The notes: generated by a model not told the origin, from the letters alone. DNA of 64,000 nucleotides from Edwardiiplasma whartonense (GCF_023566315.1 NZ_JAKNSU010000002.1); one strand, 5' to 3'; counted from the first letter of the stretch, positions 51,559 to 61,783 are shown. Made by a program: numbers and translations.

Positions 51559-52617
51559 TTATCATTTTCATGCTTTTAAGCGTTTGTTTTCGTGTTCTTC
51601 ACGACCAAATTTTGCTTGTCCTTGACCATTCAAAGCAACATTATCACCAGTAAAACCAATATTAACTTTCACCAAAGCTTCACCAATACCATAGAGATCC
51701 ACTGGAATCTTTTTTTGTTCAAAATCAGCAATTTTTTCAGCATTGAATCCAGAAGAAACAATAATCTTTACATGATTGAATCCTTCTTGATTTAAAGCTT
51801 CACGAACGGCCACCACGAGATATTCACTAACACCATTTAACTTCGCATCCTCTGGATATTGGTCTTTAGTCTTACTCAAGGTTTGGTCAATTAAATTAGC
51901 AGCAGTATCTAAACGAATTGCAAACAACTTCTCTTTAAAATAACGAGCAACCTTTAAAGCATCATTAACACAATCATTATGATAGTCCACTAACGCAACC
52001 AGTCTATTATCTGGAAAAGTTTCATGAAAAGCTTTGGTAGCTTCTAAGACGTCACCATCAAAAATTTGAATTAAAGCATGGGGCATTGTTCCACTTGGCT
52101 GTTTAACAGTTTCATCATCAATTAATTCCAAGGCCGCCTCACTGACAAACTGGCGAAAACCACCCACATACGATGCATAGCCATCAAAGGGTTGGTTAAG
52201 ATATAAATCAGCACGATCGTTCATATTTAAGGCTCTTTGGGATCCAACCACCGCAATTACCCGAGCACTATTGGTCGCAATCGAAGAATTGCGGGCAAGA
52301 ATTCCATCAATCATTCCTTCTAAAAAACCAAAATCTTGGTAATGACCAGTAATTTTTAAAACCGGCTCTAAGGGTTGAACAACCATCCCATCATCAAGAG
52401 ATTCAATTTTTAAAGTTAAATAGTTAGGACAAGCAAACTTAATCAAAGCCAAAACTTGTTTAATTCCACATACAACAGTATTTTCCTTGCGTTGAAAGAA
52501 CTGCATTGTTACCACAGCATCACTTTTATATTTTTCAACAATCTTAACAGTTTTTTTAAAATAATCTGCTAAATAATAACCCTTTTTAACCTGGGCATCA
52601 AATTGATAGTTTTTCAT
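51559..52617 (-). CDS. pncB: Nicotinate phosphoribosyltransferase
   Basis: First step of NAD salvage from nicotinate. The 352-aa protein has LEGMIDGILARNSSIATNSARV, FDGYASYVGGFRQFVSEAAL, KQPSGTMPHALIQIF (family GTmaHs.i) and LVDYHNDCVNDALKVA. LFAIRLDTAANLIDQ (RlDSGDl-type) and IVSSGFNAEKIADFE also fit. The last TGA codons encode Trp (AWKW) before TAA at 51559. It is 14 bp upstream of tyrS and follows a YtpR-type gene by three bases. Together with PnuC it suggests dependence on host pyridine precursors. Confidence 0.92.
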
Positions 52618-52620
52618 GAA

Positions 52621-53214
52621 TTATGCTTCTGACTCCTTGAAAAAATCTTGACCCACTTTATTTTCAAACATTGGGGGCAAAACAACAATTCCAGTTTGGT
52701 TAAAATCATCATTTTCTAAACCCAGTTCCTTTTGGCTACAAATCATTCCATTAGATTCATATCCTCTCAATTTTGAAGGCACAATTTGTTCACCATTAGG
52801 CATTCAAGCACCATTTAACGCCACTATCACCAACTGATCAATAGCAATATTAGCCGCTCCACAAACAATTTGTTCCACTCTGGTTCCTAGATCAACCTGA
52901 CACAAATGTAAATGAGTTCCCTCAATATATTCACACACCAAAACTTTGCCAACTACAAATTGCGAACTTTGAACAAACAAAAAATGATCTGCTAGTTTTG
53001 TCTTAACGTAATCAAGCACTTCAGGTTCAAAAGAATTAAAAGCTTTAATTGGATGCAAATCTTGAGAAACCTTAAAAATATTTATCCCATTAATTTCATC
53101 ATTTTTACCACCAAGCAAGACAACATCACCCTTGATATCGACTAATTGTGAAGGTTCGTTTTTCTTGACTACCATTAACACATCAAACAGCTGATTGTAA
53201 TAAATTCCGTACAT
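52621..53214 (-). CDS. ytpR: YtpR-family tRNA-binding domain protein
   Basis: A 197-aa protein with an N-terminal domain of about 90 residues (YYNQLFDVLMVVKKNE). A C-terminal EMAP-II/PheT-N-type tRNA-binding OB fold follows: FVVGKVLVCEYIEGTHLHLC, QVDLGTRVEQIVCGAANI, LVIVALNGAWMPNGEQIVPS, KLRGYESNGMICSQKELGL. These are the classical motifs of that fold. It resembles free-standing YtpR of Firmicutes. The precise role is not known; translation quality control has been suggested. A TGA-Trp separates the two standard-code fragments. Confidence 0.88.
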
Positions 53215-53341
53215 CTTCGCACCCGTTTTCGTTTTTGTTATAAAATCTATTGAATATAAAACAAATAGAATCTCTTTTTACTGATATCATTATATCAAAC
53301 ATTATAGAATTGTTTTAGTATCGTTATGGAGGGCATTACGA

Positions 53342-54172
53342 ATGAAAATTGCTATTTTAACTGATTCATCCTATGATGGAAAATTAAAAGATTATAAGGA
53401 TCTTTATTTAATTCCGCTAATGATTATTACTGAAGATGGAAAAGAAATCAAAGATGATAGTAGTTTTAACAAAAACGAATTCTACGAATTGTTAAAAAAT
53501 CAACAATTAAAAACTAGTCAAACAAGTCCAGGAGACATGATTAAAATGTGAGATCACCTTTTAAAAGATTATGACCAAATCATTTGTGCCTTCATTTCTA
53601 AAGGTTTAAGCAGTCAATTTAGTAATTATCGAGTTTTAAGTGAAACTGAAGAACGCTACAGAGGCAGAGTATTTGTCACTGATACTAACGGAGTGAGCAT
53701 TGTTCAACAACACATTGTAAAAAAGATTGCCAGTTGGATTAGTCAAAATAAAACTGGTTTTGAAATTCTTGAATTAGTTAAGCAAGAATCAGAGAATTTT
53801 TATGGATTTATCATTCCAAAAAATTTAGAAACTTTAAAACGTGGAGGAAGAATTACTCCAGCAGCTGCTAATTTAGCAAAAATTTTAAAAATTGTCCCTG
53901 TTTTAACTTATGATGGAACAATTGATAAAGCATTCACAACCAGAACCTTTAAAAAAGCAGTCGCCGAAGCTGTCCAAGCAATTAAAAAAGAAATTAGAGA
54001 TTTAGAAGTGGTTGACTTAACTTATTCTCGAACTGCTGAAGAAAATGTTGAATTAGTGAAACAAATTATTGAAAAAGAAGGCTTAGAAATCGGAATTGAA
54101 TCAGAACTTACTAACGTAATTGCTGCTCATACTGGAAGAGACGCTTTCTCAATTATTGGATGAAAGGAATAG
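53342..54172 (+). CDS. fakB: DegV-family fatty acid-binding protein (FakB-type), copy 1
   Basis: Carries fatty acid to FakA for phosphorylation. The 276-aa protein has IAILTDSSYDGKLKDY at the N-terminus and KTSQTSPGDMIKMW (SQPS-type motif with the Ser binding the carboxylate). It also has IICAFISKGLSSQFSNY (isS.lSgty), VTDTNGVSI, TLKRGGRITPAAANL and VIAAHTGRDAFSIIG (family .H.GPgalg). The plus-strand start at 53342 follows GGAGGGCATTACG. The second DegV gene begins four bases after its stop, forming a two-gene operon. Confidence 0.9.
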
Positions 54173-54176
54173 TTTA

Positions 54177-55031
54177 ATGAATAACCAAAAAATCGGAATC
54201 TTAATTGATACAGCTGCAGGAGATGATTTTCAACTTTATGAAAATACAGCTATCGCCCTACTTCCTTTGCATATCATTTTTGAAGATGAAACCGACATCA
54301 TTGATACCCCCAAAAACTTAATAGAAACTAACTTCTATCAACGTGTTGCTGATGGAGAAAATGTGAGAACTAGCCAAGCGAGTCCAGGTGAGTTACAAGC
54401 AAAATATGAAGAAATGCTTAAAACATATGATTATATTATTCACTTGCCAATCCCTGGTAACCTATCTTCAATGTACCAAACTTCTTTAATGGTTGCCAAA
54501 GAATTTGCCAACAAAGTTAAAGTGATCGAACACTCAATGGCTGCAAACGGAATTAAAGAATGCGCTTTAGTCTTAGACCAACAAATCAAAAATGGAACCT
54601 TAAATTCCATTGAAGCAATCGAAGATTTCTTAAAAACTTATGAAGAAGAAATGTATTTAGGGATTGTTCCTGGAGATTTGAAAAAGTTAGCTCGTGGTGG
54701 AAGAGCGGTCGGGATTATTCAAACAATTCTGAACGTCTTCAAAACTAAAGTATTAATTAAATGAGAAGCAAAACCAAAAAAACAAGCTTTTGGTCGTACA
54801 ATTGGTTCGGTTTCTAAAACTGCAATTAGTACAATTAAAGAAAAATACGATAATACAGAATATAAACTGATTTTTGTCACCACTCCCTTAACTGATGAAA
54901 AAATCAAACAAGCAGCGATTGAAGTTCTTGAAAAAGAAAAGGTTGCCTACGAAAACGAAGAAATTCCTGCAATGTACACCGCTCATGCTGGAGTAAATAC
55001 AATCGGTTTTATTTCTGTCAAGAAATATTAA
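54177..55031 (+). CDS. fakB: DegV-family fatty acid-binding protein (FakB-type), copy 2
   Basis: Second FakB-like protein, 284 aa, arranged in tandem with the first. It has IGILIDTAAGDDFQLY, VRTSQASPGELQAKYEEML, YIIHLPIPGNLSSMYQTS and VIEHSMAANGIKECAL. KKLARGGRAVGIIQT and MYTAHAGVNTIGFISV complete the DegV pattern. FakB paralogues in Firmicutes differ in chain saturation preference, so two copies may handle different host fatty acids (inference). A TGA-Trp lies near 54765. A strong terminator follows. Confidence 0.9.
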
Positions 55032-55043
55032 TTAATCATAATA

Positions 55044-55075
55044 AAAAAATACCCCATGGGGTATTTTTATTTTTT
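55044..55075. terminator. Terminator after the fakB pair
   Basis: Palindromic hairpin AAAAATACCCC/GGGGTATTTTT with T run on the plus strand. It also faces the converging tRNA genes. Confidence 0.88.
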
Positions 55076-55079
55076 ACTT

Positions 55080-55154
55080 TGGCAGGGGTGAAAGGAATCG
55101 AACCCTCAGCGCACGGTTTTGGAGACCGTCGTTCTACCACTGAACTACACCCCT
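55080..55154 (-). tRNA. tRNA-Trp (anticodon CCA)
   Basis: Cloverleaf of 75 nt: acceptor AGGGGTG/CACCCCT, anticodon stem ACGGT/ACCGT with loop CTCCAAA (anticodon CCA), T loop TTCGATT, and CCA encoded. Reads UGG. Confidence 0.95.
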
Positions 55155-55198
55155 ATAAAAAATCGCACCCATTGAAGTGCGAAGACTGAAAATCATCA

Positions 55199-55274
55199 TG
55201 GCAGGGGTAGCAAGACTCGAACTCGCGACACTCGGTTTTGAAGACCGATGTTCTACCAACTGAACTATACCCCT
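55199..55274 (-). tRNA. tRNA-Trp (anticodon UCA), decodes UGA
   Basis: Cloverleaf of 76 nt: acceptor AGGGGTA/TACCCCT, anticodon stem TCGGT/ACCGA with loop CTTCAAA (anticodon UCA), CCA encoded. It lies upstream of tRNA-Trp(CCA) on the same transcript and reads UGA as Trp. Minus-strand TATAAT at 55291-55296 is the likely promoter. Confidence 0.96.
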
Positions 55275-55356
55275 AGGTCTCAACCTTAAAATTATACCTA
55301 AATCTCGCTACTTTTTTGCAAAAAAAGAAGAAAAAGGCCTTTAACTCGAAAGAAAG

Positions 55357-55830
55357 TTACTGACCCATTTCTTGTTTAATTACACAATTTTCACAAACCC
55401 CGTGACACTCAATTTTAAAATGATCCATTAAAAAATTAATTGATGCACCAAGAGTAATTAACTGGTTATCAGCGATTTGTTCAAACTTAGTTGCATCAAC
55501 ATGATAAAGTTGATTACACTTGATACAAGAAAAGTGAATCAGGTTGGGAGCAACAATTTCATAACAAATTTGCTTACCATTAAAGGTATTGGCACTAACC
55601 ACATGATAATCTAACAAAACATTGAGAGTATTATAAACACTCGCAACATTGATTAGGTGATTATCTTTTTTTAACTCATCAACAATCATTGGTGCAGTGG
55701 GATGGTCTAAACGAATTAAAATTTTAATAATTGCTTTTCGTACCTGAGTTAACTTAATATTTTGTTGTTTTAATTTTTGCGTAATAGACTCATAAAGTTT
55801 TTCTTGTGCTTTAGTTATCGCTTCACCCAT
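55357..55830 (-). CDS. fur: Fur-family metal/peroxide-responsive transcription regulator
   Basis: A 157-aa Fur-superfamily repressor. The winged-helix N-terminal part includes LTQVRKAIIKILIRLDHPTA, then VDELKKD and NVASVYNTLNVLLDYHVVS (family .s.aTvYR.L..l...g.). The C-terminal dimerisation domain has two zinc pairs, FSCIKCNQLYHVD and CHGVCENC. Whether it senses iron, zinc, manganese or peroxide cannot be decided; the zinc pairs are shared by Fur, Zur and PerR. It starts three bases after acpP, so the regulator is cotranscribed with acyl carrier protein. Confidence 0.88.
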   Translation of the reverse strand: MGEAITKAQEKLYESITQKLKQQNIKLTQVRKAIIKILIRLDHPTAPMIVDELKKDNHLINVASVYNTLNVLLDYHVVSANTFNGKQICYEIVAPNLIHFSCIKCNQLYHVDATKFEQIADNQLITLGASINFLMDHFKIECHGVCENCVIKQEMGQ

Positions 55831-55833
55831 GTT

Positions 55834-56058
55834 TTATTGTTTCAACTTAATAATTAGTTGATTCAATTCTCCTATTGTTTTAAAATTTTGTAATTCCTCA
55901 TCTGGTACAGAAATTTCCAATCTGTCTTCTAAATCAATCACCATATCCATCAAATCTAAAGAATCAATTCCAACAGCAGTTAAGATGGTATTCTCATTAA
56001 GATCACCTTTTGCACCGTGTTTTTTTAATTCTTTAATGATTTCTTGTGTGTAATCCAT
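55834..56058 (-). CDS. acpP: Acyl carrier protein
   Basis: A 74-aa carrier whose Ser in AVGIDSLDLMDMVIDLED is the phosphopantetheine attachment site (DSL motif). The acidic helix pattern around it is typical. In a cell with FakA, FakB and PlsX, ACP probably serves acyl transfer from PlsX rather than de novo synthesis. GGAGGTTAC is a good ribosome binding site. Confidence 0.93.
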   Translation of the reverse strand: MDYTQEIIKELKKHGAKGDLNENTILTAVGIDSLDLMDMVIDLEDRLEISVPDEELQNFKTIGELNQLIIKLKQ

Positions 56059-56091
56059 TTGTAACCTCCAGGATGAATTTTTTTATCTAAA

Positions 56092-56481
56092 TTAGATTAT
56101 ACTATACTTTCAATTTAATTCATTTTGGTCATTTAAGTGAATTTTTGCCCGAATTACTTTGGGCTGTTTTTGATTTTCAGTTGAAAAAGTAATGGTTTTA
56201 GCTAATAATTCCCGATAGCTTGTTTTCAGTTTCATTAAAAACAAATATTGAAAATTAACTAAATCAAAATAATAATTTTGATTTTCTACTCTTAATAATT
56301 GTTGTGTTTCTCTAGCAGTAAATTTTAGTTGTTCAAAATTATGTTTCGTAGTTTCATCATCTTCATAATAAAGATTTGGATGCTGCCTGCTAAATTGATA
56401 AATTAAATATCCTCCTCCACCAATACTTGAAAGCACAATTAGTGCCAAGAGAATTTTAGCGACAATTTTTGCTTTGTTCAT
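56092..56481 (-). CDS. Small membrane-anchored protein, unknown function
   Basis: A 129-aa protein with one N-terminal membrane helix (KILLALIVLSSIGGGGYLIYQF) and an extracytoplasmic-type domain of about 95 residues without known motifs (HPNLYYEDDETTKHNFEQLK, then FTARETQQLL). The ATG at 56481 lies inside the end of the upstream gene in another frame (26-bp overlap), so the two are translationally coupled. It precedes acpP by 33 bp. Confidence 0.65.
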
Positions 56482-57670
56482 CAAGAATCGCCCTTAATTT
56501 GGTGGTAAATATTTCGTATGTGAATGATGATGACAAGAAGAAATCTTGTGGTTGATAAGTGACATAATCAATTAAATCAAGTTCTTGATAATCATAATTA
56601 ATTATTGGTTCATGATTATTAATTAAAATTTTATAAGTAAAAGGCTTGCCAAATAATAATAAATTAATTAACAAAGTTTGATTAAATTCACTAGAAAAAA
56701 GCACATCACCACTACTAGTTTTGACAATTTTTTGCAAGTTATAATCATAATCAAAATGATCAGCAAGTCTGAGGATTCTTTTATCTTGAAAATCATAATT
56801 AACTTCATCGAAGTTATAATAATTTTTCCATTCATCACTACCAATAATTTTCAGTTGGCCAACCACTATTTCATCACCAACAAGGCTATTGCGTATATCC
56901 CATAAGATGTTTTTTAAATCAACAAGCTCTGCTAAAAAAGGTGGTCATTCTTCTGTGGTATCAATTGTGAATCCCAAAAGTGGATCATCACTTCTCATCC
57001 GAGTCTGCACGAAATTAGCTTTTAATGAAATAGTCTTCCTTAACAAAGGATAAAAGACGTTTTCTTGCTTGGTAGTGGTGTCTCTGCTTAGACAAGCCAC
57101 TACTTGGTTAGAAACAAAGTTATTGTCTCTAATTGTTTCTGTCGCTGTTTTAATATTTAAAAACCCCTTATTAAACCCAACCCCATAATTATTAGTTAAG
57201 CCGATTTTACTAGTTGACTGATACTCTAAATTAAACAAAAAATCATTTGAACTAGGATCGATTAAAGTTGATGGAATTTTGTATTCGAAAAAATCTTGGT
57301 GTTTGATTTCAATGCGGTGGTTATTATTATCATATTTGAGGAAAAGTTGTTCCATCAATGCTGATGGTTGCTTAGTAGCATAATCAATAGAAACTAGTCC
57401 ACTATTTTCTCGTTTAAATAAAGTAAAACTTAAATTAGTTAAGAGAATGGCTCGTGGTAGTTTTGTTCAATCAACTTGGTTATTGTTTGCAATTAACTCA
57501 AACCAAACAATCAACTTGTAATAGCTTTGTTTATCAATCGTAGTTGGTTTATTTACAAACATAAAATTAGGTGCTAATAATAATCCTTGCTCTGAATCGT
57601 TGTAATTTATAATACTAGCCAGAACGTCATCTTTAGCCATTTGATTGGATATTACCTGGTTAATATTCAT
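56456..57670 (-). CDS. Hypothetical protein of 404 aa
   Basis: A 404-aa soluble-looking protein without membrane segments or recognised motifs. It is rich in Asn, Asp, Tyr and Leu with beta-strand-like patterns (EQGLLLAPNFMFVNKP, SKIGLTNNYGVGFNKGFLN, QVVACLSRDTTTKQ). The coding frame contains TGA-Trp at about 57466 and 56942, and is closed at 56456 where the next gene overlaps. It could be a phage- or envelope-related structural protein, but nothing supports that over other guesses. Confidence 0.65.
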
Positions 57671-57745
57671 GTTTTCTATCCTCCCGTTTATGGTTTACGA
57701 GAGAAATAAAAAAACTTCCCAAAAATAGGAAGATAATTTTTAAAA

Positions 57746-57822
57746 TGGGGCGTTTGAGGGGAATTGAACCCCCGTATGTCGGAACCACAACCCGATGCGT
57801 TAACCACTTCGCCACAAACGCC
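57746..57822 (-). tRNA. tRNA-His (anticodon GUG)
   Basis: Cloverleaf of 77 nt with the extra G at -1 paired to C73 (GGCGTTTG/CAAACGCC), anticodon loop TTGTGGT (GUG), T loop TTCAATT and encoded CCA. Confidence 0.95.
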
Positions 57823-57912
57823 ATTTCAAAGTGTTGAAAACTCAACACTAGAATTGTACCTTTTCTTTCAGCGTTCTGTCAAACAAAAAGCGCGGAGTTA
57901 AGCGTTATTTCT

Positions 57913-58848
57913 TTAAAAAGTTTCACTTTCTAAAATGGTTAAAATTTCGCGGGCTTGTTTCTTATTCTTTAAAAAAGCACCAGCTCCATGGCGAGTTCCT
58001 CACCCTCCGTATTTGGCAGCAAACATATTTACTGGTCGGGTTTTTGAAGAGAATTGGGCGCGAATCCTTTTATCATCATATTCTACAAACATCACACAAA
58101 ATTCAGTAGTAGCAAAATCGAGTAATAATCAGTTGAATTGTGAGGCACGATTAGGTTCAACGTTATAGCGTTTTAACACTTTGTTAGGTAAAAAAACTCA
58201 TGTCGTGTTTAAAGAAGTTGACTTTAAATGGTTAACCAAATAAGCTTTTAGTTTATTTTCTTCAACCGAAGCATAAACCCTGCGATTCAGAATTTCATGA
58301 GCACTAGGACTTAATTCCACAAGTTTAGCTAGAGTGGTAAAAGTTTTCTTATTGAACCCTGAGGTGAGAAAGTTAGTTGTTCCTTCTAAAATTCCAATCA
58401 ATAAACATTGAGCAGCTTCAGGAGTTAACATTCACTTTAAACTTAAAGCAATGTTAGCGATTAATTCACTACAACTCGAAACACTTTGGTCGTTAATATC
58501 AACTTGACCATAGACCTCTTTTTCAGGATGATTATCAATTTTAATGACTGTAGCACATTCTTTTCAATCATCACCATCAATTCAATCACTACTTGGTGTA
58601 TCCACCACAATTGCTAACGAGGCAGAAATTAAAGCAGGATCATAACTATCCATTCGTCCTAAAGGGTTGAGATATTCACTATTCTCTCCAACAGCATAAA
58701 CGTTCTTATCAGGAAAATTAGTCTTAATAATTTCTTTTAAACCCAACTGTGAACCATAAGCATTACCATCAGGATTATCGCGTCGATAAATAATAATCGT
58801 GTCGCTTTGACTAATCATGTCTGCTAATTTTTGATAATCTCTATTCAT
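57913..58848 (-). CDS. nrnA: DHH/DHHA1-family phosphoesterase (NrnA/MgpA-like)
   Basis: Probably degrades short oligoribonucleotides (nanoRNA) and may dephosphorylate pAp. The 311-aa protein has IIYRRDNPDGNAYGSQLGL (family H.nPDGDAlGS; here the first His is Arg and the second Asp of DGD is Asn). IVVDTPSSDW and VIKIDNHPE (DHH region DNH) follow. The C-terminal GGWGTRHGAGAFL corresponds to GG.HkaAaG of DHHA1. These substitutions at metal-site positions are unusual for an active enzyme, although similar variation occurs in mollicute MgpA-type proteins as far as I recall. It overlaps coaD by eight bases. Confidence 0.8.
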
Positions 58849-59305
58849 AATTGTTTTCCTTCTTATATTGCTTAATTTCTTTTAATAAAGTTGAGCTAGT
58901 TTTTTTATCATCGGGTTGGCTAAAAAAGTAGACTAGTTCTAATTGAGGATTTAACACCTTATTGTAACTAGCAATTTTGGCTTCATAAGCAAAGTCAACA
59001 TCATTTCTAAATCCCCGCAAGCAATAGTTAATTTGGTGCATTTGGGCAAAAACCGCAGTCAAGTAATGTTCGTTGAGCATTACTTTCACTCGTGGGTTAG
59101 TCTGAAAGATTGTCTCAATCATCTCTACACGACTTTGACCTGAGTGTTGATAGGTTTTTTCTGGATTTCTTGAAACTACAATCACTACTTGGTCAAATAA
59201 TTGTAAGGCTTTTTCAACTAAAACTTGGTGACCAGAATGAAAGGGATCAAAACTCCCAGGAAACATAATTACCCTATCATTTTCAATCTTTAAGTTTGGT
59301 TTCAT
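58841..59305 (-). CDS. coaD: Phosphopantetheine adenylyltransferase
   Basis: Penultimate step of coenzyme A synthesis, transferring AMP to 4'-phosphopantetheine. The protein of about 154 aa carries IMFPGSFDPFHSGHQVLVEK (nucleotidyltransferase motif with HSGH in place of the usual TxGH), VVIVVSRNPEKTYQ, SRVEMIE, YCLRGFRNDVDFAYE and FSQPDDKKTSSTLLKEI (family ISSs.vRe). The start is uncertain. The ATG at 59305 lacks a clear ribosome binding site, and an ATG at 59266 is preceded by AGGG but would remove the first beta strand. With 59305 it overlaps hpt by 32 bp. Confidence 0.88.
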   Translation of the reverse strand: MKPNLKIENDRVIMFPGSFDPFHSGHQVLVEKALQLFDQVVIVVSRNPEKTYQHSGQSRVEMIETIFQTNPRVKVMLNEHYLTAVFAQMHQINYCLRGFRNDVDFAYEAKIASYNKVLNPQLELVYFFSQPDDKKTSSTLLKEIKQYKKENNYE

Positions 59306-59855
59306 CAATTGTGCCAATGTAAGGTAGGTTTCTTAAACGTTCTTGATAATCCAGACCAAACCCGATGATATATTCATCATCCATTCCAAAACAAAATCAA
59401 TCCGCCTTTATTCCTGGTACTCTGGTTTGGTTGTTTTTATCAATTAAAGCCACAATCCTTACACTGTTAGCTCCTTTCGCCATCAAATAAGCTTTAATAT
59501 ATTTCAAGGTCAAACCACTATCAATTACATCTTCAACAATCAAAATGTCTTTATTTTTGATTGTGGTGTTAACATCTAAAACAATCTTGGGTTCACCACT
59601 AGTTTTCATCGTTCCCTTATAAGAAGAAACTACCATAAAATCAGTTTCACACTCATAATCAAAGTGCTTTAAAAACTCGGCATAAAAAGGAACACAACCT
59701 TTTAACAAGCCTAAAATAAGAATCGTATGTTCTTTAATGTTTGGTTGTTTTTGATAAAAAAGACTAACCTCTTGAGCAACTTCTTGAGTTTTTCTAACAA
59801 TTTGTTGGTTGGTAAACTTAATTTCTTTTACTAAAGGGTGTTGTTGACTAATCAT
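59274..59855 (-). CDS. hpt: Hypoxanthine(-guanine) phosphoribosyltransferase
   Basis: Purine salvage enzyme using PRPP. The 193-aa protein has LILGLLKGCVPFYAEFLKHF (family L.G...F..dL.r.), TDFMVVSSYKG, ILIVEDVIDSGLTLKYIKAY (PRPP-binding) and ADWFCFGMDDEYIIGFGLDY, the typical C-terminal VG.GlDy. ADW is read with TGA as Trp, so the frame continues past the standard-code stop to 59274. It lies between ruvX and coaD. Confidence 0.95.
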
Positions 59856-59869
59856 AACTGACTCCGTTC

Positions 59870-60295
59870 TTAATTAATTGAATTTAGGTATTGCTCTAAA
59901 ATTAATTGAGCTGCTAAAGAATCTTTTTTTTGTTTTTGTTGCTCGCGTGACAAGTTTGCTTCAATCATAATTTGTCGAGCCATTTTTGTTGTTCGGCGTT
60001 CATCGACCTTAATAATGTCTGAAGTCTCAAATCTTGGATTATCTGCTAAAAATAATTCAATAAAATAGTCAATCATTTCTGCTCGTTCACCAATACTTCC
60101 ATCCATGTTTTTAGGATAACCAATAATGATTTTTTCACACGGATTTTTTCATAAATAATCTAACAATTTTTCTTTTGCTTGCTCAAAGTTTCACTCTTCA
60201 AATTTCAAGGTGAGCGAAGGAGAAGCGACCACACCTTGACTGGTAGCCAATCCTAGAGTTTTACTTCCCAAATCAATACTTAAATACTTGTTCAT
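59870..60295 (-). CDS. ruvX: Holliday junction resolvase-like RuvX (YqgF)
   Basis: RNase H-fold protein related to Holliday junction resolvases and to pre-16S rRNA 5' processing. The 141-aa protein starts NKYLSIDLGSKTLGLATSQG (usual rilGlDyGtkriGvA). It has IIIGYPKNMDGSIGERAEM (usual vvGlP.nmdGt.g.ra) and KVDERRTTKMARQIM (usual DERltT..A), then a C-terminal DSLAAQLILEQYL (usual D..AA..ILq.yL). All signatures are preserved. TGA-Trp codons fall in the middle. Confidence 0.92.
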
Positions 60296-60324
60296 ATGCT
60301 TTTAATTATCACTGTTTTAAGGAG

Positions 60325-60350
60325 AAAAAACAACCCAAAAGGGTTGTTTA
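60325..60350 (-). terminator. Terminator after eno
   Basis: Minus-strand hairpin AACAACCC/GGGTTGTT with a short loop and T run, 14 bp after the eno stop. Confidence 0.9.
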
Positions 60351-60363
60351 ATAATCTTAGGAA

Positions 60364-61722
60364 TTATTTATTTCATTCCAAGTTGTAGAAGGTTTTTGCT
60401 CCTTCATAAACTGCATTTACCCCTAGTTCGTCTTCAATTTCTAACAAACGGTTGTACTTAGCAATTCGATCAGATCTTGACATTGATCCAGTTTTAATTT
60501 GACCAGTGTTAAAGGCAACTGCTAAATCAGCGATAGTCGTATCTTCAGTTTCTCCTGAACGGTGAGAAACAATTGCAGTCCAATTATTTTTTTGCGTCAT
60601 TTGAATTGCTTCAATTGTTTCTGATAAAGTTCCAATTTGGTTTAACTTAATCAACACGGAGTTGGTGGCATTTTTATGAATTCCTTCACGAATGAATTTA
60701 GGGTTAGTAGTGTACAAATCATCTCCCACGTTTTGTACATTTTTCCCAACTTCCTGGTTAAATTTGCTAAATCCTTCTCAATCTCCTTCGTCAAACCCAT
60801 CTTCAATCGAAACAATTGGATATTTCTTCGTTAGGTCTTCTAAGAATTTATTTAACTCAACTGAAGTCATACTAAATTCTTGACCAGTAATCTTTTCAAT
60901 TTTCTTAAAGTGGTATTTTTTATCCTCAAAGTATAGTTCTGAAGCAGCAGCATCCATGGCAAACATGAATCCTTCTTTCCCAGTTTTGTACCCTGCTTTT
61001 TCTACTGCTTCAACTAAAATATCTAAAGCAACTTCAACAGGCATTTTCTTTTTGAAAGCTTCAGCAGTTTCTTTTGGATAAGCTCACTTAAAGTTTGGCG
61101 CAAATCCTCCTTCATCTCCCACAGCAGTAATATCACCTTTTTCTTTTAAGATTGATTTTAAAGCTTGAAAGACTTCTGAAGACCAACGAATTGCTTCACC
61201 AAAACTTGGTGCTCCCACTGGCATAATCATAAATTCTTGGAAGTCAATTGCTGAATCAGCGTGTTCTCCTCCGTTAATTACATTTAACATTGGCACTGGT
61301 AATTTATGTGCTCCTGGTCCACCTAAGTAGTTGTATAAAGGCATTTCCATTTCATCAGCAGCAGCACGAGCAGCAGCTAGAGAAACTCCCAACATTGCGT
61401 TTGCCCCCAAGTTCTTTTTAAATTCAGTTCCATCTAAATTAATCATGGCTTGGTCGATTGACAATTGATCACGAACTTCCATTCCCACTACTGCTGGAGC
61501 AATTTTTTTATTAACATTTTCTACTGCTTTGCTAACAGCTTTACCGTTATATTTTTCGCCACCATCACGTAGTTCTAAAGCCTCATTAGCACCAGTTGAC
61601 GCTCCAGAAGGAACTTTAGCAATTCCGTGACCACCAAATTCAGTTCATAACTCAACTTCCACAGTTGGAGTTCCACGTGAATCTAGAATTTGACGTCCTA
61701 AAACTTTGACAATTTTTGACAT
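60364..61722 (-). CDS. eno: Enolase
   Basis: Converts 2-phosphoglycerate to phosphoenolpyruvate. The 452-aa protein has GRQILDSRGTPTVEVEL, VPSGASTGANEALELRDG, LPVPMLNVINGGEHADS, IDFQEFMIMPVGA, ITAVGDEGGFAPNF, YPIVSIEDGFDEGDW, LIKLNQIGTLSETIEAI and VSHRSGETEDTTIADLAV. These include all metal and catalytic residues. Four TGA-Trp codons interrupt it in the standard code. It is monocistronic with its own promoter and terminator. Confidence 0.97.
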
Positions 61723-61754
61723 GTTTTATTTCCTCTTTTCTTGTATATATAAGT

Positions 61755-61783
61755 ATTATAGACCATATTTAAAAGAAAGATAA
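61755..61783 (-). promoter_or_regulatory. Promoter of eno
   Basis: Minus-strand TTATCT, 17-bp spacer, TATAAT, about 33 bp before the ATG. GAGGAAA is the ribosome binding site. Confidence 0.6.
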
